Origin: Bacteroidales bacterium
GTDB lineage: Bacteria > Bacteroidota > Bacteroidia > Bacteroidales > GCA-2711565
Assembly (NCBI GenBank): GCA_028280405.1
Contig: JANQLW010000016.1
Span: 75,119-139,118, forward strand
Direction: 5' to 3'
Length of the DNA stretch: 64,000 nucleotides
Shown: piece after piece, positions 26,995 through 36,106 of the stretch
How positions within the stretch are numbered: position 1 is the stretch's first letter
Layout of the letters: each line of letters starts with the position of its first letter
The notes under the pieces: generated by a model
Told to the model about the DNA's origin: nothing
Database searches by the model: none
Seen by the model: only the letters and a program-made list of their open reading frames with translations
Translations under genes and position numbers: made by a program

Positions 26995-28212
26995 TTAGTT
27001 CAGTTTTTTCGCAATTTCAATATTCTCTTTAAATACCCTCATGAAGTTACCACCCCAGATTTTAATAATTTCCTTTTTAGAATAACCTCTTTTAATTAAT
27101 TCTTTAGTGATATTTTTCATTTCTCCAACGTGATAACAACCTTTTACTCCACCACCACCATCGAAATCGGTACCTATACCTATATGATCAATTCCTATTA
27201 AATTTACGATATGATCTATATGGTCAACTACATCAGAAACAGTTGCTAACTCTGCCGGATGCGTTTTATCTATTCCGTACCATTCTTTTCTGGCTGCATT
27301 CATTTCTTCTTTTGTCAGGTTTTCAAAGTTTCTGTACTTTTTGCGTACTGCATTTTTTAAGCTATCCCTAACCGGGTTGGGTTTGGGCTTTTTAACATAA
27401 GCACTAAGAATACACATTTGTATGACGCCACCATTTTCTTTAAGTTTCAATAAAAGCTCATCTGATAAATTTCTTGGATGATCACAAACAGCTTTTGCAC
27501 ATGAATGTGAAGCAATAACAGGAGACCTGGAAATTTTAAATACATCTTCCAGGCTTTTATCAGATATATGGGATACATCAACCAGCATTCCTAATCTGTT
27601 CATTTCCAAAACTACTTTTTCTCCAAATTTACTTAATCCTTGATGCTCTTCTTGATCTGTGGAAGAATCACAGATGTCGTTGTTTTTAGTATGACACAGT
27701 GTAATATATCTGGCTCCTTTATTGTAATTTTCTTCAATCAGGCTTAGATCATTTCCTATGGTATATCCATTTTCTATTCCAATAAAAATAGCGCGTTTGC
27801 CTTCCTTTTTCAAACGGTAGGCATCTTTAGGAGTTAATGCGATTTCTGCTAATTCCGAGTTTTCTTTAACGACCCTATAAATACTTTGAATAATTTCAGC
27901 ATTTTTTTGAATCACTCTTGCATTACCCTCTTTAGTTCTTGGTCCCTGGCCAACAAATGAAGCTAGAAACACAGCATCCAGCCCACCTGACTTCATTCGG
28001 GGCAGATCAACTTTACTTCTCGTATGAGCGGAGTTGTCTTTTCCGAAGTCATATTCTTCATTGTCAAACCAAAAAGGGGTATCTGTATGAGAATCTACAG
28101 ACAATGCTTTTTTATGAATCCGTTCAACTTGTTTGTCAAGTGTTGTTTTGTGGTTAAAAGCGAAAAAAACAAAAACCACTACCAGAATAGTAAATAAAAA
28201 GTTCTTTTTCAT
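26995..28212 (-). CDS. Membrane dipeptidase, family M19 (renal dipeptidase type)
   Basis: Start placed at the ATG at 28212, which opens a signal peptide or anchor (MKKNFLFTILVVVFVFFAF); the product has 405 residues. The M19 zinc ligands are visible: His and Asp in SVDSHTDTPFW, Glu in FIGIENGYTIG, and His in VDVSHIS and VIASHSCAKA. These enzymes cleave dipeptides, including some with a D-residue, in the periplasm. It begins one base after the stop of the YbaK-type gene, so it is the last gene of the uvrA transcript. Confidence 0.93.
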   Translation of the reverse strand: MKKNFLFTILVVVFVFFAFNHKTTLDKQVERIHKKALSVDSHTDTPFWFDNEEYDFGKDNSAHTRSKVDLPRMKSGGLDAVFLASFVGQGPRTKEGNARVIQKNAEIIQSIYRVVKENSELAEIALTPKDAYRLKKEGKRAIFIGIENGYTIGNDLSLIEENYNKGARYITLCHTKNNDICDSSTDQEEHQGLSKFGEKVVLEMNRLGMLVDVSHISDKSLEDVFKISRSPVIASHSCAKAVCDHPRNLSDELLLKLKENGGVIQMCILSAYVKKPKPNPVRDSLKNAVRKKYRNFENLTKEEMNAARKEWYGIDKTHPAELATVSDVVDHIDHIVNLIGIDHIGIGTDFDGGGGVKGCYHVGEMKNITKELIKRGYSKKEIIKIWGGNFMRVFKENIEIAKKLN

Positions 28213-28213
28213 A

Positions 28214-28708
28214 TTAGTCGTATAATTGGATGAATTCGTAAGTATTTCCTGTCCATTTAAGATATTTGTGAAAATCATCTCCTGATATCACCAGGGTTGC
28301 AGTATTATCATTGGGATGGAAACTTATTTTTTCTATATCATATAAGTTTTGATCAATAAATAGATGTACATGGTTTTCTTTGTCATTGATTAAGCCAAAA
28401 GGAGAAACACTGCCTGCCTTTAGCCCTAAATACTTGCTAAGCCTTTTGTCCGAAGCAAAACTGATTTTGCCTTGTTTTAATCTTTGCTCAAGATCTTTGA
28501 TGTATAAATCCTGATTGCATTCGAGGATTACCAGATAATGTTTATTCCCTTTATGATTCCGGAAGAAAAGATTCTTACAATGTGTTGATTCCATTTTACC
28601 CCAATATTCTTTTGATGCTTCAATGGTAGGAATTGGAGGATGTTCATGGTATTCATAATTAATATTTAATTCATCCAGAACTTGTAAAACCTTTTCTTTT
28701 TCAATCAT
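28214..28708 (-). CDS. YbaK/ProX-type aminoacyl-tRNA editing protein
   Basis: A 164-residue protein of the YbaK/ProX/EbsC fold. These free-standing domains hydrolyse tRNAs charged with the wrong amino acid. The sequence KISFASDKRLSKYLGLKAGSVSPFGLIND carries the family's conserved Lys and GSVSPF motif; the N-terminal MIEKEKVLQVLDELNINYEYHEHPP is typical of the ProX (alanyl-tRNA-Pro) branch. Its ATG overlaps the uvrA stop (ATGA), so the two are translationally coupled. Confidence 0.9.
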   Translation of the reverse strand: MIEKEKVLQVLDELNINYEYHEHPPIPTIEASKEYWGKMESTHCKNLFFRNHKGNKHYLVILECNQDLYIKDLEQRLKQGKISFASDKRLSKYLGLKAGSVSPFGLINDKENHVHLFIDQNLYDIEKISFHPNDNTATLVISGDDFHKYLKWTGNTYEFIQLYD

Positions 28709-31533
28709 ATTGAATTTTCAAATTTGCCCGCTAAAAACTTTGCAGTAAAAGATTCTTTGCAATTTAATATATTTTCGGGAATTCCTTCATAAATAAGCTT
28801 TCCTCCTTTGCTTCCTCCTTCCGGTCCAAGATCAATGATCCAGTCAGCCGATTTGATAATTTCCGTATTATGCTCAATAATAATAATGGTATGCCCATTC
28901 TTAATTAAAGCATTAAAGGCATCCAGCAGTTTTGATATATCGTGAAAATGCAATCCGGTTGTAGGTTCATCAAAAATGAAAAGAGTAGGACTGGTATTAC
29001 TCCCTTTTGATAGGAAATAGGCCAATTTAATTCGTTGTGCTTCTCCACCACTCATCGTAGAAGAAGATTGCCCTAAGCCTAAATAACCTAAGCCAACATC
29101 TTGTAAAGGTTTTAATTTGGAAATGATTCGTTTCTCAATGGCACTTTGTTTTTTTTCTGAACTAAAAAAATCAATAGATTGATTAATGGTCATATCCAGA
29201 ATATCTGCAATGGTTTTGTCTTTATATTTTATATCCAGTACTTCTTCTTTAAAACGACTTCCATTACAGGATTCGCACTTAAGCTGGATATCTGCCATAA
29301 ATTGCATTTCAATATTAACGGAGCCGTCTCCTTCACAAGTATCGCAGCGTCCGCCGGCAATATTAAAAGAAAAGAAACCGGGTTTATAACCTCTTACCTG
29401 AGCAAGTTGTTGATCTGCAAATAAAGCTCTGATATCATCATAAGCTTTTAAATAAGTTGCCGGGTTTGATCTGGATGACCTTCCAATTGGATTTTGGTCA
29501 ATAAATTCAACTTCGGAAATCCTTTTCAAATCACCTCCTATAGAAATGTATTTTCCTGTTTTACCACTAAATCCACCAAGTTGTTTTTTTAAAGCCGGAT
29601 ATAAAATTGTTTTAACTAAAGTTGATTTTCCCGAGCCACTTACACCTGTAATGACACTCATGATGTTAAGTGGGATCTTTAAGTTAATATCTTTCAGGTT
29701 ATTTTCAGCAGCTCCTTCAATATGAATGTAGTCATTCCATTTTCTTCTGGTCAGTGGCAAATCAATTTTCTTGTTTCCACTTACATAATTTGCTGTAAGG
29801 GAGTTTTTATCTTTTAATAGGGTCTGGAAATTGCCTTGAAAAACTAATTGTCCTCCGTGTATTCCTGCCATTGGCCCTATGTCAATAATCTCATCGGCTG
29901 CTTTGATGATTTCTTCATCATGTTCAACTACGATTACTGTATTGCCAAGGTCTCTTAATTTTGTCAATACGCTGATCAATCTTTGAGTGTCACGAGGATG
30001 TAGCCCGATACTTGGTTCATCCAAAATATACATTGAACCAACTAAGCTACTGCCTAAAGATGTTGCCAGGTTAATTCGCTGGGATTCTCCTCCTGACAAT
30101 GTATTTGATTTACGATTTAAGTTCAGATACCCTAAACCAACATCATTTAAGAATTGCAGGCGATTGGTAATTTCCAATAATAGCCGTTTAGCTATATCAT
30201 AGTCATGTTTGTCTAGCTGAAGGTTTCGAAAGAAGTCCAATAATTCATTAATAGGCATTAATACCAAATCTGATATGGATTTGCTTCCCACCTTTACATA
30301 GTTTGCATCTTTTCTTAAGCGTGTTCCTTTGCAATCAGGACAAACGGTTTTCCCTCTATAGCGGGAAAGCATAACCCGGTACTGAACTTTATATGTTTGT
30401 TCCTCAACATGTTTGAAAAAATCATGTATGCCATAGAAAAATTTATTACCAGTCCATAATAGTTCTTTTTCTTCTCTACTGAGATCTTTGTAAGGTGTAT
30501 GAATTGGAAAATCAAATTTATAAGCATTCAATACTAATTTTTCACGCCATTCGCCCATTTTTTCTCCTTTCCAACATGCAATGGCTTCATCATAGATGGA
30601 AAGAGACTTATTTGGGATTACTAATTCAGGGTCTATTCCGATGATGTTTCCGTAGCCTTCACATTTTTTACAAGCTCCATAAGGATTATTAAAAGTGAAG
30701 AAATTTACGGATGGCTCTTCAAATTGAATTTCATCCAACTCAAATTTATTTGAAAAATGTTGAAGCTTAATAGCAGAACCATTTTGAGAATGGATATAGC
30801 AATTATCTCTTCCTTCATAAAATGAAGTTTGAACGGAATCTGCAATCCTGCTTTTTAAACTGTCATCTTCATGATTAACAATGATACGATCGATGAGAAT
30901 GAACAAATCTTTAAAATCAAGTTCGATGGAATTGTTATCAAGTACATCATCAATTCGAATTATCTTATCTTCATAAAATAGCCTGGTAAAACCCTGTTGC
31001 CTGAGAACATTTAAATGGTCTTCCAATTTTCTTCCGTTATTCAGTAAAATAGGTGAAAGTACCTGGACTTTACAACCATCTTCTAAATGAAGAATGAAGT
31101 CAACAACATCAGTGACTCTATGTCTCTTTACCTGTTGGCCGGAAACGGGAGAGTATGTTTTTCCTATTCTGGCAAAAAGCAATTTTAAATATTCATATAC
31201 TTCGGTAGAAGTTCCAACGGTTGATCTTGGATTTCTCGTATTAACCTTTTGTTCAATGGCGATGGCAGGAGAAATTCCTCTGATATAATCTACTTCGGGT
31301 TTACTCATTCTCCCAAGAAACTGCCTGGCATAAGAACTTAAACTTTCTACATATCTTCTTTGTCCTTCTGCATATAACGTATCGAAGGCCAGACTTGATT
31401 TCCCTGAACCGGAAAGGCCTGTAATGACTACAAATTTGTTTCTGGGAATAGCTACGCTTAAGTTTTTTAAATTATGAACTCTGGCATTCTTAATCAGGAT
31501 GTAATCTTTACTATTTAATTTGTCAATATCCAT
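28705..31533 (-). CDS. uvrA: UvrABC excinuclease subunit A
   Basis: UvrA is the damage-sensing ABC ATPase of nucleotide excision repair. The 942-residue product (ATG at 31533; the TTG at 31539 is less likely) has both ATP sites: Walker A GLSGSGKSSLAFD and GVSGSGKSTLVK, signature motifs LSGGESQRI and MSGGEAQRI, and Walker B ILDEPSIGLHP and IFDEPTTGLH. Zinc-binding Cys pairs are present (CKKCEGYG; CPDCKGTR; CDTCEGDG ... CESCNGSR). It ends in TGA overlapping the next start, showing TGA is used as a stop in this genome. Followed by ybaK-type and dipeptidase genes. Confidence 0.97.
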   Translation of the reverse strand: MDIDKLNSKDYILIKNARVHNLKNLSVAIPRNKFVVITGLSGSGKSSLAFDTLYAEGQRRYVESLSSYARQFLGRMSKPEVDYIRGISPAIAIEQKVNTRNPRSTVGTSTEVYEYLKLLFARIGKTYSPVSGQQVKRHRVTDVVDFILHLEDGCKVQVLSPILLNNGRKLEDHLNVLRQQGFTRLFYEDKIIRIDDVLDNNSIELDFKDLFILIDRIIVNHEDDSLKSRIADSVQTSFYEGRDNCYIHSQNGSAIKLQHFSNKFELDEIQFEEPSVNFFTFNNPYGACKKCEGYGNIIGIDPELVIPNKSLSIYDEAIACWKGEKMGEWREKLVLNAYKFDFPIHTPYKDLSREEKELLWTGNKFFYGIHDFFKHVEEQTYKVQYRVMLSRYRGKTVCPDCKGTRLRKDANYVKVGSKSISDLVLMPINELLDFFRNLQLDKHDYDIAKRLLLEITNRLQFLNDVGLGYLNLNRKSNTLSGGESQRINLATSLGSSLVGSMYILDEPSIGLHPRDTQRLISVLTKLRDLGNTVIVVEHDEEIIKAADEIIDIGPMAGIHGGQLVFQGNFQTLLKDKNSLTANYVSGNKKIDLPLTRRKWNDYIHIEGAAENNLKDINLKIPLNIMSVITGVSGSGKSTLVKTILYPALKKQLGGFSGKTGKYISIGGDLKRISEVEFIDQNPIGRSSRSNPATYLKAYDDIRALFADQQLAQVRGYKPGFFSFNIAGGRCDTCEGDGSVNIEMQFMADIQLKCESCNGSRFKEEVLDIKYKDKTIADILDMTINQSIDFFSSEKKQSAIEKRIISKLKPLQDVGLGYLGLGQSSSTMSGGEAQRIKLAYFLSKGSNTSPTLFIFDEPTTGLHFHDISKLLDAFNALIKNGHTIIIIEHNTEIIKSADWIIDLGPEGGSKGGKLIYEGIPENILNCKESFTAKFLAGKFENSI

Positions 31534-31650
31534 CTTCAAGTCAATCCGTTTTTATTTATGGAGCCCTCTTTTTTGTTTTGAAAAAATTAACCAGTAAAGA
31601 TAAAATTAATCTTTTGTATATGTTATAAAACGTTAAAATATTAATAATAC

Positions 31651-31680
31651 TTGCCTATTAGTTCAAAAACCTTATATTTG
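31651..31680 (+). promoter_or_regulatory. Promoter of the sigma factor gene at 31814
   Basis: TTG at 31651-31653 and TATATTTG at 31673-31680 are spaced by 19 bases, a good Bacteroidota -33/-7 pair. It implies a leader of about 125 bases before the ATG. Confidence 0.6.
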
Positions 31681-31813
31681 TATAGTCTTCTGCAATTACA
31701 GAATACGGAAGATTTAGCTTTAATTTAATTTTTTTCTAACCATAAAATTACAGGAGGGTCACTATCGGAAAATTTTTACACTGATTTTTAAGTTGAATTA
31801 ATTTTTTGAACGC

Positions 31814-32401
31814 ATGAAACCTATTGCAATTAGCGATCATAAATTGATCAAAAAATATTTAGATGGTGATCATTCAAGCCTGGAAAAACTAATCAATCGA
31901 TATAAAAACCGTATTTATGCTTATATAGTAGTATTTGTAAAAGATAAGCAACTGGCTGATGATATTTTTCAGGATACTTTTGTAAAAGCCATTAATAAAA
32001 TGAATTCCGGATCTTATAAAGAAGAAGGAAAGTTTATTCAATGGATTATGAGAATTGCTCATAATTTAATTATTGATCATTTCAGAAGAATAAGGAGAAT
32101 TCCAATATTTGAGAATAAGAATAGTGAGTTTGATATTTTTGATTTGGTTTTTGAAACGGATCCATCTGTAGAAGATAAAATGATCATAGATCAAATTCAT
32201 AAAGATATACGTAAATTAATTGAATACTTACCTGATGAGCAGAAAGAAGTTTTAATGCTGAGGTATTATTCAGGAATGAGTTTTAAAGATATTGCTGAAT
32301 CAACAGATGTAAGCATTAATACAGCTCTTGGTCGTATGCGCTATGCCTTGATAAATCTTAGAAAACTGGTAGAGGAAAAAGAAATGATCCTGAGTTTATA
32401 A
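31814..32401 (+). CDS. ECF-type RNA polymerase sigma factor
   Basis: A 195-residue sigma factor: region 2 at about 20-90 (KQLADDIFQDTFVKAINKM, QWIMRIAHNLIIDHFRR) and region 4 at about 130-185 (YLPDEQKEVLMLRYYSGMSFKDIAES and the helix DVSINTALGRMRYAL). It is not next to a FecR or other clear anti-sigma gene; the only companion is the 70-residue protein 81 bases downstream. A strong promoter lies about 130 bases upstream, leaving a long leader. The regulon is unknown. Confidence 0.92.
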   Translation: MKPIAISDHKLIKKYLDGDHSSLEKLINRYKNRIYAYIVVFVKDKQLADDIFQDTFVKAINKMNSGSYKEEGKFIQWIMRIAHNLIIDHFRRIRRIPIFENKNSEFDIFDLVFETDPSVEDKMIIDQIHKDIRKLIEYLPDEQKEVLMLRYYSGMSFKDIAESTDVSINTALGRMRYALINLRKLVEEKEMILSL

Positions 32402-32482
32402 TTTTTTTTCAATATCATATAATAATACATAATATAACCGCGTTAATTTTGGTGTAATGAGTATTAATTAAGTGCACCATAT

Positions 32483-32695
32483 ATGAAGAAAATTTTTACG
32501 CTGGAAGAATCATTACTACGTTTACCAAAGTCTCCGGATGTAATTAAAGAATTTATTGAAAGTGAAATTAAAATGGTTAAGAATATAGAAAACGGTCCGG
32601 ATGATTTTGTAGTAAAAAAGATTTTAGCCTATGCAAAAGCTTTAACTGTGTTAAAAACCAAAGAAAACGGTAATGTTAATGTGATTTTAAACTAG
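32483..32695 (+). CDS. Small conserved-type hypothetical protein
   Basis: A 70-residue, soluble, mixed-charge protein (starts MKKIFTLEESLLRLPKSPDV). It has no membrane helix and no motif I recognise. It lies 81 bases after the sigma gene on the same strand and is closed by a terminator 20 bases after its stop, so the two form a transcription unit. A role linked to the sigma factor is possible but not shown. Confidence 0.7.
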   Translation: MKKIFTLEESLLRLPKSPDVIKEFIESEIKMVKNIENGPDDFVVKKILAYAKALTVLKTKENGNVNVILN

Positions 32696-32715
32696 GTTTA
32701 ATTTTGAGTGATTTT

Positions 32716-32750
32716 AGTCCCGGTAATTTATTTTATCGGGACTTTTTTTA
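32716..32750 (+). terminator. Intrinsic terminator of the sigma factor unit
   Basis: Stem AGTCCCG/CGGGACT (32716-32722, 32737-32743) followed by seven T. Downstream, 32774-32830 holds imperfect copies of a GTTGC(T/A)GGTTAC-like repeat. Confidence 0.85.
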
Positions 32751-32884
32751 TATTTTGGTATTAATTATATAGAAGTTGCTGGTTACAGGTTGCAATTACA
32801 GGTTGCTGGTTGGGATTACTGGAAACAGGTAATGTAGATTCTAAGGCCTAAAGCCATTTAATATTATTATAAATAAAATCTTTT

Positions 32885-33532
32885 ATGAATAAAAAAGAAC
32901 GGTTTGAAAAGATCATAGCATATTTTGAAGAACATAAACCCATAGCAGAAACAGAACTTGAATACACTGATCCATACGAATTACTGGTAGCAGTCATATT
33001 GTCAGCTCAATGTACTGATAAAAGGGTAAATATGTTGACACCTGCTTTTTTTAAGGAATTCCCAACTGCTGAACATTTACAGCATGCCAAAGTCGAAGAA
33101 GTTTTTGAGTTAATAAAGAGTTGTTCTTATCCTAATAATAAATCCAAGCATTTAGTAGGGATGGCAAAAACATTGATAAGTGAATTTGGTGGGGTAGTAC
33201 CAGATGATGTTGACGAATTGCAAAAACTCCCTGGTGTTGGAAGAAAAACTGCAAACGTAATCGCATCTGTTGTGTATGATAAACCTGCTTTAGCTGTGGA
33301 TACGCATGTTTTTAGAGTATCAGCCAGATTAGGCCTGACAACTAATTCAAAAACTCCTTTTGATACAGAAAAGCAATTGGTGAAATATATTCCTGAAGAA
33401 AAGATCTCAATAGCACATCATTGGCTGATTCTTCATGGCAGGTATGTATGTACTGCCAGAAGTCCAAAATGTAGTGAGTGCGGATTGATGCCTTATTGTA
33501 AATATTATGCTCAGGAAATAAGAGGGAAGTAG
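32885..33532 (+). CDS. nth: Endonuclease III
   Basis: Base-excision repair glycosylase/lyase for oxidised pyrimidines. The 215-residue protein has the helix-hairpin-helix LPGVGRKTANVI with catalytic Lys121, catalytic Asp139 in LAVDTHVFRVS, and a [4Fe-4S] site with Cys189, Cys196, Cys199 and Cys205 in the exact C-X6-C-X2-C-X5-C spacing. Length matches the family. It is followed after 90 bases by bcp-recA, which has its own promoter. Confidence 0.97.
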   Translation: MNKKERFEKIIAYFEEHKPIAETELEYTDPYELLVAVILSAQCTDKRVNMLTPAFFKEFPTAEHLQHAKVEEVFELIKSCSYPNNKSKHLVGMAKTLISEFGGVVPDDVDELQKLPGVGRKTANVIASVVYDKPALAVDTHVFRVSARLGLTTNSKTPFDTEKQLVKYIPEEKISIAHHWLILHGRYVCTARSPKCSECGLMPYCKYYAQEIRGK

Positions 33533-33589
33533 ATATGGATTTGTTAATAAGTGCTGGTTTAGAATGGCGTTTTTCGCCTGATTTTTAAA

Positions 33590-33597
33590 TATATTTG
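33590..33597 (+). promoter_or_regulatory. -7 promoter element of bcp-recA
   Basis: TATATTTG, 25 bases before the bcp ATG. No SOS-type operator is evident nearby. Confidence 0.5.
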
Positions 33598-33621
33598 TAA
33601 GAGAACTAAATTAGATAAAAC

Positions 33622-34074
33622 ATGTTAAAAATTGGAGATAAAGCCCCTGATTTTACTGCAAAAATTCAGGATGGATCTGAGATTAAATTATCAGATTTTA
33701 AAGGTAAAAAGCTAATTATTTATTTTTACCCAAAAGATAATACACCGGGTTGTACTGCAGAATCCTGTAATTTGAGAGATAATTATGAATTGATGCAGGA
33801 AAAAGGTTTTGAGGTCATCGGAGTAAGTGCGGATTCTGAAAAATCTCATATTAAATTTATAGAAAAGTATAATTTGCCATTTCCTTTGATTGCCGATACT
33901 GAGAAGGAAGTAATAAAAAGCTTTGGTGCCTGGGGCCTGAAAAAGTTTATGGGTAGAGAATATGAAGGTATTCTTAGATCTACTTTTGTAATTGATGAGG
34001 AAGGTGTGATTACAGAAGTTTTTACAAAAGTAAAAACCAAGGAACATGCAGAACAAATATTAGAGAAGTTTTAA
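33622..34074 (+). CDS. bcp: Thiol peroxidase of the Bcp/PrxQ type
   Basis: A 150-residue thioredoxin-fold peroxiredoxin that reduces hydroperoxides. Peroxidatic Cys44 and resolving Cys49 sit in [13 protein letters not shown], the CX4C arrangement of the alpha-helix-linked PrxQ class. The usual KPVDHGxG-like end is replaced by a normal family variant ([14 protein letters not shown]). It is 14 bases upstream of recA on the same strand, so both are transcribed together. Confidence 0.96.
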   Translation: MLKIGDKAPDFTAKIQDGSEIKLSDFKGKKLIIYFYPKDNTPGCTAESCNLRDNYELMQEKGFEVIGVSADSEKSHIKFIEKYNLPFPLIADTEKEVIKSFGAWGLKKFMGREYEGILRSTFVIDEEGVITEVFTKVKTKEHAEQILEKF

Positions 34075-34088
34075 TAAATAATGTAAAG

Positions 34089-35105
34089 ATGAGTAAAGAC
34101 GATAATGCACTCGATAAAGTAAAAAAAGAAAAACTAAAAGCCCTGGAAATTACTATGGGTAATATTGAAAAATCTTTTGGTAAAGGTGCAATAATGAAGC
34201 TTGGGGATGATGCTGTTGAAAACATTGAAGCCATTTCTACGGGTTCTATAGGATTGGATGCAGCATTGGGAATCGGTGGATTGCCAAAAGGGCGTATCAT
34301 TGAAATATATGGCCCTGAATCTTCAGGTAAAACTACTCTGGCTATTCATGCAATAGCAGAAGCACAAAAAGAAGGAGGTATTGCTGCCTTTATAGATGCT
34401 GAGCATGCATTTGATCGGTTCTATGCAAAAAAGTTAGGTGTAGATATTGAAAATCTATTGGTCTCTCAACCGGATAATGGTGAACAGGCTTTAGAAATTG
34501 CCGAGAATTTAATTCGTTCGGGAGCTATTGATATTATTGTTATAGATTCTGTTGCTGCTTTAACACCTCGTAGTGAGATTGAAGGTGAAATGGGCGATTC
34601 TAAAATGGGGATTCAGGCCAGGTTAATGTCTCAGGCATTGAGAAAGCTAACTGCTACGATTAGTAAGACAGGAGCTTGCTGCATATTCATTAATCAATTG
34701 AGAGAAAAAATAGGAGTGATGTTTGGTAACCCTGAAACTACAACCGGTGGTAATGCCCTAAAGTTTTATTCTTCTGTGAGACTAGATATCAGACGAATTA
34801 GTCAGATAAAAGAAGGCGAAAATGTTACCGGCAACAGGGCAAGGGTAAAAGTTGTTAAGAATAAGGTTGCCCCGCCATTCCGTAAAGCCGAATTTGATAT
34901 TGTTTATGGAGAAGGAATTTCCCGGGTTGGTGAAATTATTGATTTGGGAGTTGATGCTCAAATTGTGAAGAAAAGCGGATCATGGTTTAGCTATGGAGAT
35001 ACTAAACTGGGACAGGGCCGTGATGCCGTTAAAAATTTGTTATCGGATAATCCTGAATTGTCAGAAGAAATTGAAGCTAAAATCAGGGAAGCTGCAATTC
35101 TTTAA
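34089..35105 (+). CDS. recA: Recombinase RecA
   Basis: RecA forms filaments on single-stranded DNA for strand exchange and SOS signalling. The 338-residue protein has Walker [10 protein letters not shown] (75-83), Walker [11 protein letters not shown], the MAW-like loop [13 protein letters not shown] and loop 2 with [19 protein letters not shown]. The acidic C-terminal tail is short. It lies in an operon behind bcp. Downstream, an imperfect hairpin overlaps the end of the convergent Hpt gene and may end both transcripts. Confidence 0.99.
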   Translation: MSKDDNALDKVKKEKLKALEITMGNIEKSFGKGAIMKLGDDAVENIEAISTGSIGLDAALGIGGLPKGRIIEIYGPESSGKTTLAIHAIAEAQKEGGIAAFIDAEHAFDRFYAKKLGVDIENLLVSQPDNGEQALEIAENLIRSGAIDIIVIDSVAALTPRSEIEGEMGDSKMGIQARLMSQALRKLTATISKTGACCIFINQLREKIGVMFGNPETTTGGNALKFYSSVRLDIRRISQIKEGENVTGNRARVKVVKNKVAPPFRKAEFDIVYGEGISRVGEIIDLGVDAQIVKKSGSWFSYGDTKLGQGRDAVKNLLSDNPELSEEIEAKIREAAIL

Positions 35106-35146
35106 TATTAAGAAGAAGGAAAATATTATATCGTAATCTGGTTGGT

Positions 35147-35494
35147 TTATGATGCATAAATCAACCGGATCTCTTTTAGATCCTCAATTAAGGTTGAGGT
35201 TGATTTTTCAAGTGCTTTAAAATCATCATTCAGATTGGACAAATCTCCCTTTTTCCCTTTTTCTTCGAGTAGCTTTGCATGTTCTTTGGGTATTTCTGCC
35301 ATGAAATTAGCAATTATACCTTTGAGGCTATGAGCATTAAATCTTAAGTTTTCCATGTCTGAAGCAGCGATATTTTGTTTGATTTGCTCCATTCTTTCCG
35401 GATATTCATTGATAAACATATCAATAATTTCAACAATTAGTTTTTTATCGAAATGTTTAAAGTTTTCTTGGAATTTTTCTTTGTCAACTAACAT
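35147..35494 (-). CDS. Histidine phosphotransfer (Hpt) domain protein
   Basis: A 115-residue four-helix Hpt protein with the phospho-accepting His55 in FNAHSLKGIIANF. Such proteins relay phosphoryl groups between receiver domains of hybrid kinases. It is a stand-alone Hpt; 64 bases upstream on the same strand lies a stand-alone receiver. No sensor kinase gene is nearby, so the two are an orphan relay pair. Confidence 0.9.
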   Translation of the reverse strand: MLVDKEKFQENFKHFDKKLIVEIIDMFINEYPERMEQIKQNIAASDMENLRFNAHSLKGIIANFMAEIPKEHAKLLEEKGKKGDLSNLNDDFKALEKSTSTLIEDLKEIRLIYAS

Positions 35495-35558
35495 TTTTTC
35501 TTTCGGTTTGTATCATTCTCTAAACACAAATTAAAAAAAAGATTTTGAGAAAATGAAA

Positions 35559-35948
35559 TTAAAACCTGATTTTTGAATATTGTGTAATTTTCTTCTTCAA
35601 ATTTAATGGGCAAATTGGTTTGGGAACATAATCATCAAAGCCCGCATCTTTAAAAATAAATCTATTGTTTATGGGATCGCTGGCTGTAACAGCAATAATA
35701 GGCGTTCTTATTCTTGATTTTTTAATGCTCTCTTTTTTGCGAATGCTCCGTGTAGCTTCAATGCCATCCATAACCGGCATTGCAATATCCATTAAAATGC
35801 AATCATATTGGTTTTCTCTGGAAAGCTGTAGAGCTTCTTTTCCATTTTTCGCTAAAGTTAAAGTAATGTCCTTATTACTTAAATATGCAAATAAAACCTT
35901 TTGATTGATTTCATTATCTTCTACGATGAGTATTCTATACCTTGCCAT
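35559..35948 (-). CDS. Stand-alone response-regulator receiver
   Basis: A 129-residue CheY-like receiver without an output domain. The acidic pocket (Glu10, Asp11), phospho-accepting Asp54 in CILMDIAMPVMDG, Thr in IIAVTAS and Lys in DYVPKPI are all present, so it should be phosphorylated. It is co-oriented with the Hpt gene and probably exchanges phosphate with it; the kinase and the target are elsewhere. Confidence 0.93.
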   Translation of the reverse strand: MARYRILIVEDNEINQKVLFAYLSNKDITLTLAKNGKEALQLSRENQYDCILMDIAMPVMDGIEATRSIRKKESIKKSRIRTPIIAVTASDPINNRFIFKDAGFDDYVPKPICPLNLKKKITQYSKIRF

Positions 35949-36106
35949 ACCTTATTACTTATTCATAGTTTGTGCCATCAAAACTAAATAGTGGAAAAAC
36001 AGGTAGTTATGCTGCAAGCTCCTGTAGATTTCTCTCAATAAGAAAAGTATTGTCTCAAAAAGGGAAATTATTAAGAATGATTTTAATTATTAACCTTTAT
36101 GTAATA

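Noticed and set aside
31533..31539. TTG start for uvrA two codons upstream
   Set aside because: The ATG at 31533 is adjacent and more likely; the same reasoning was used for feoB, pheA and two TonB receptors.
33712..34056. 114-residue open frame antisense to bcp
   Set aside because: Shadow of a clearly coding gene; low-complexity Phe/Ile/Lys composition, no start signal.
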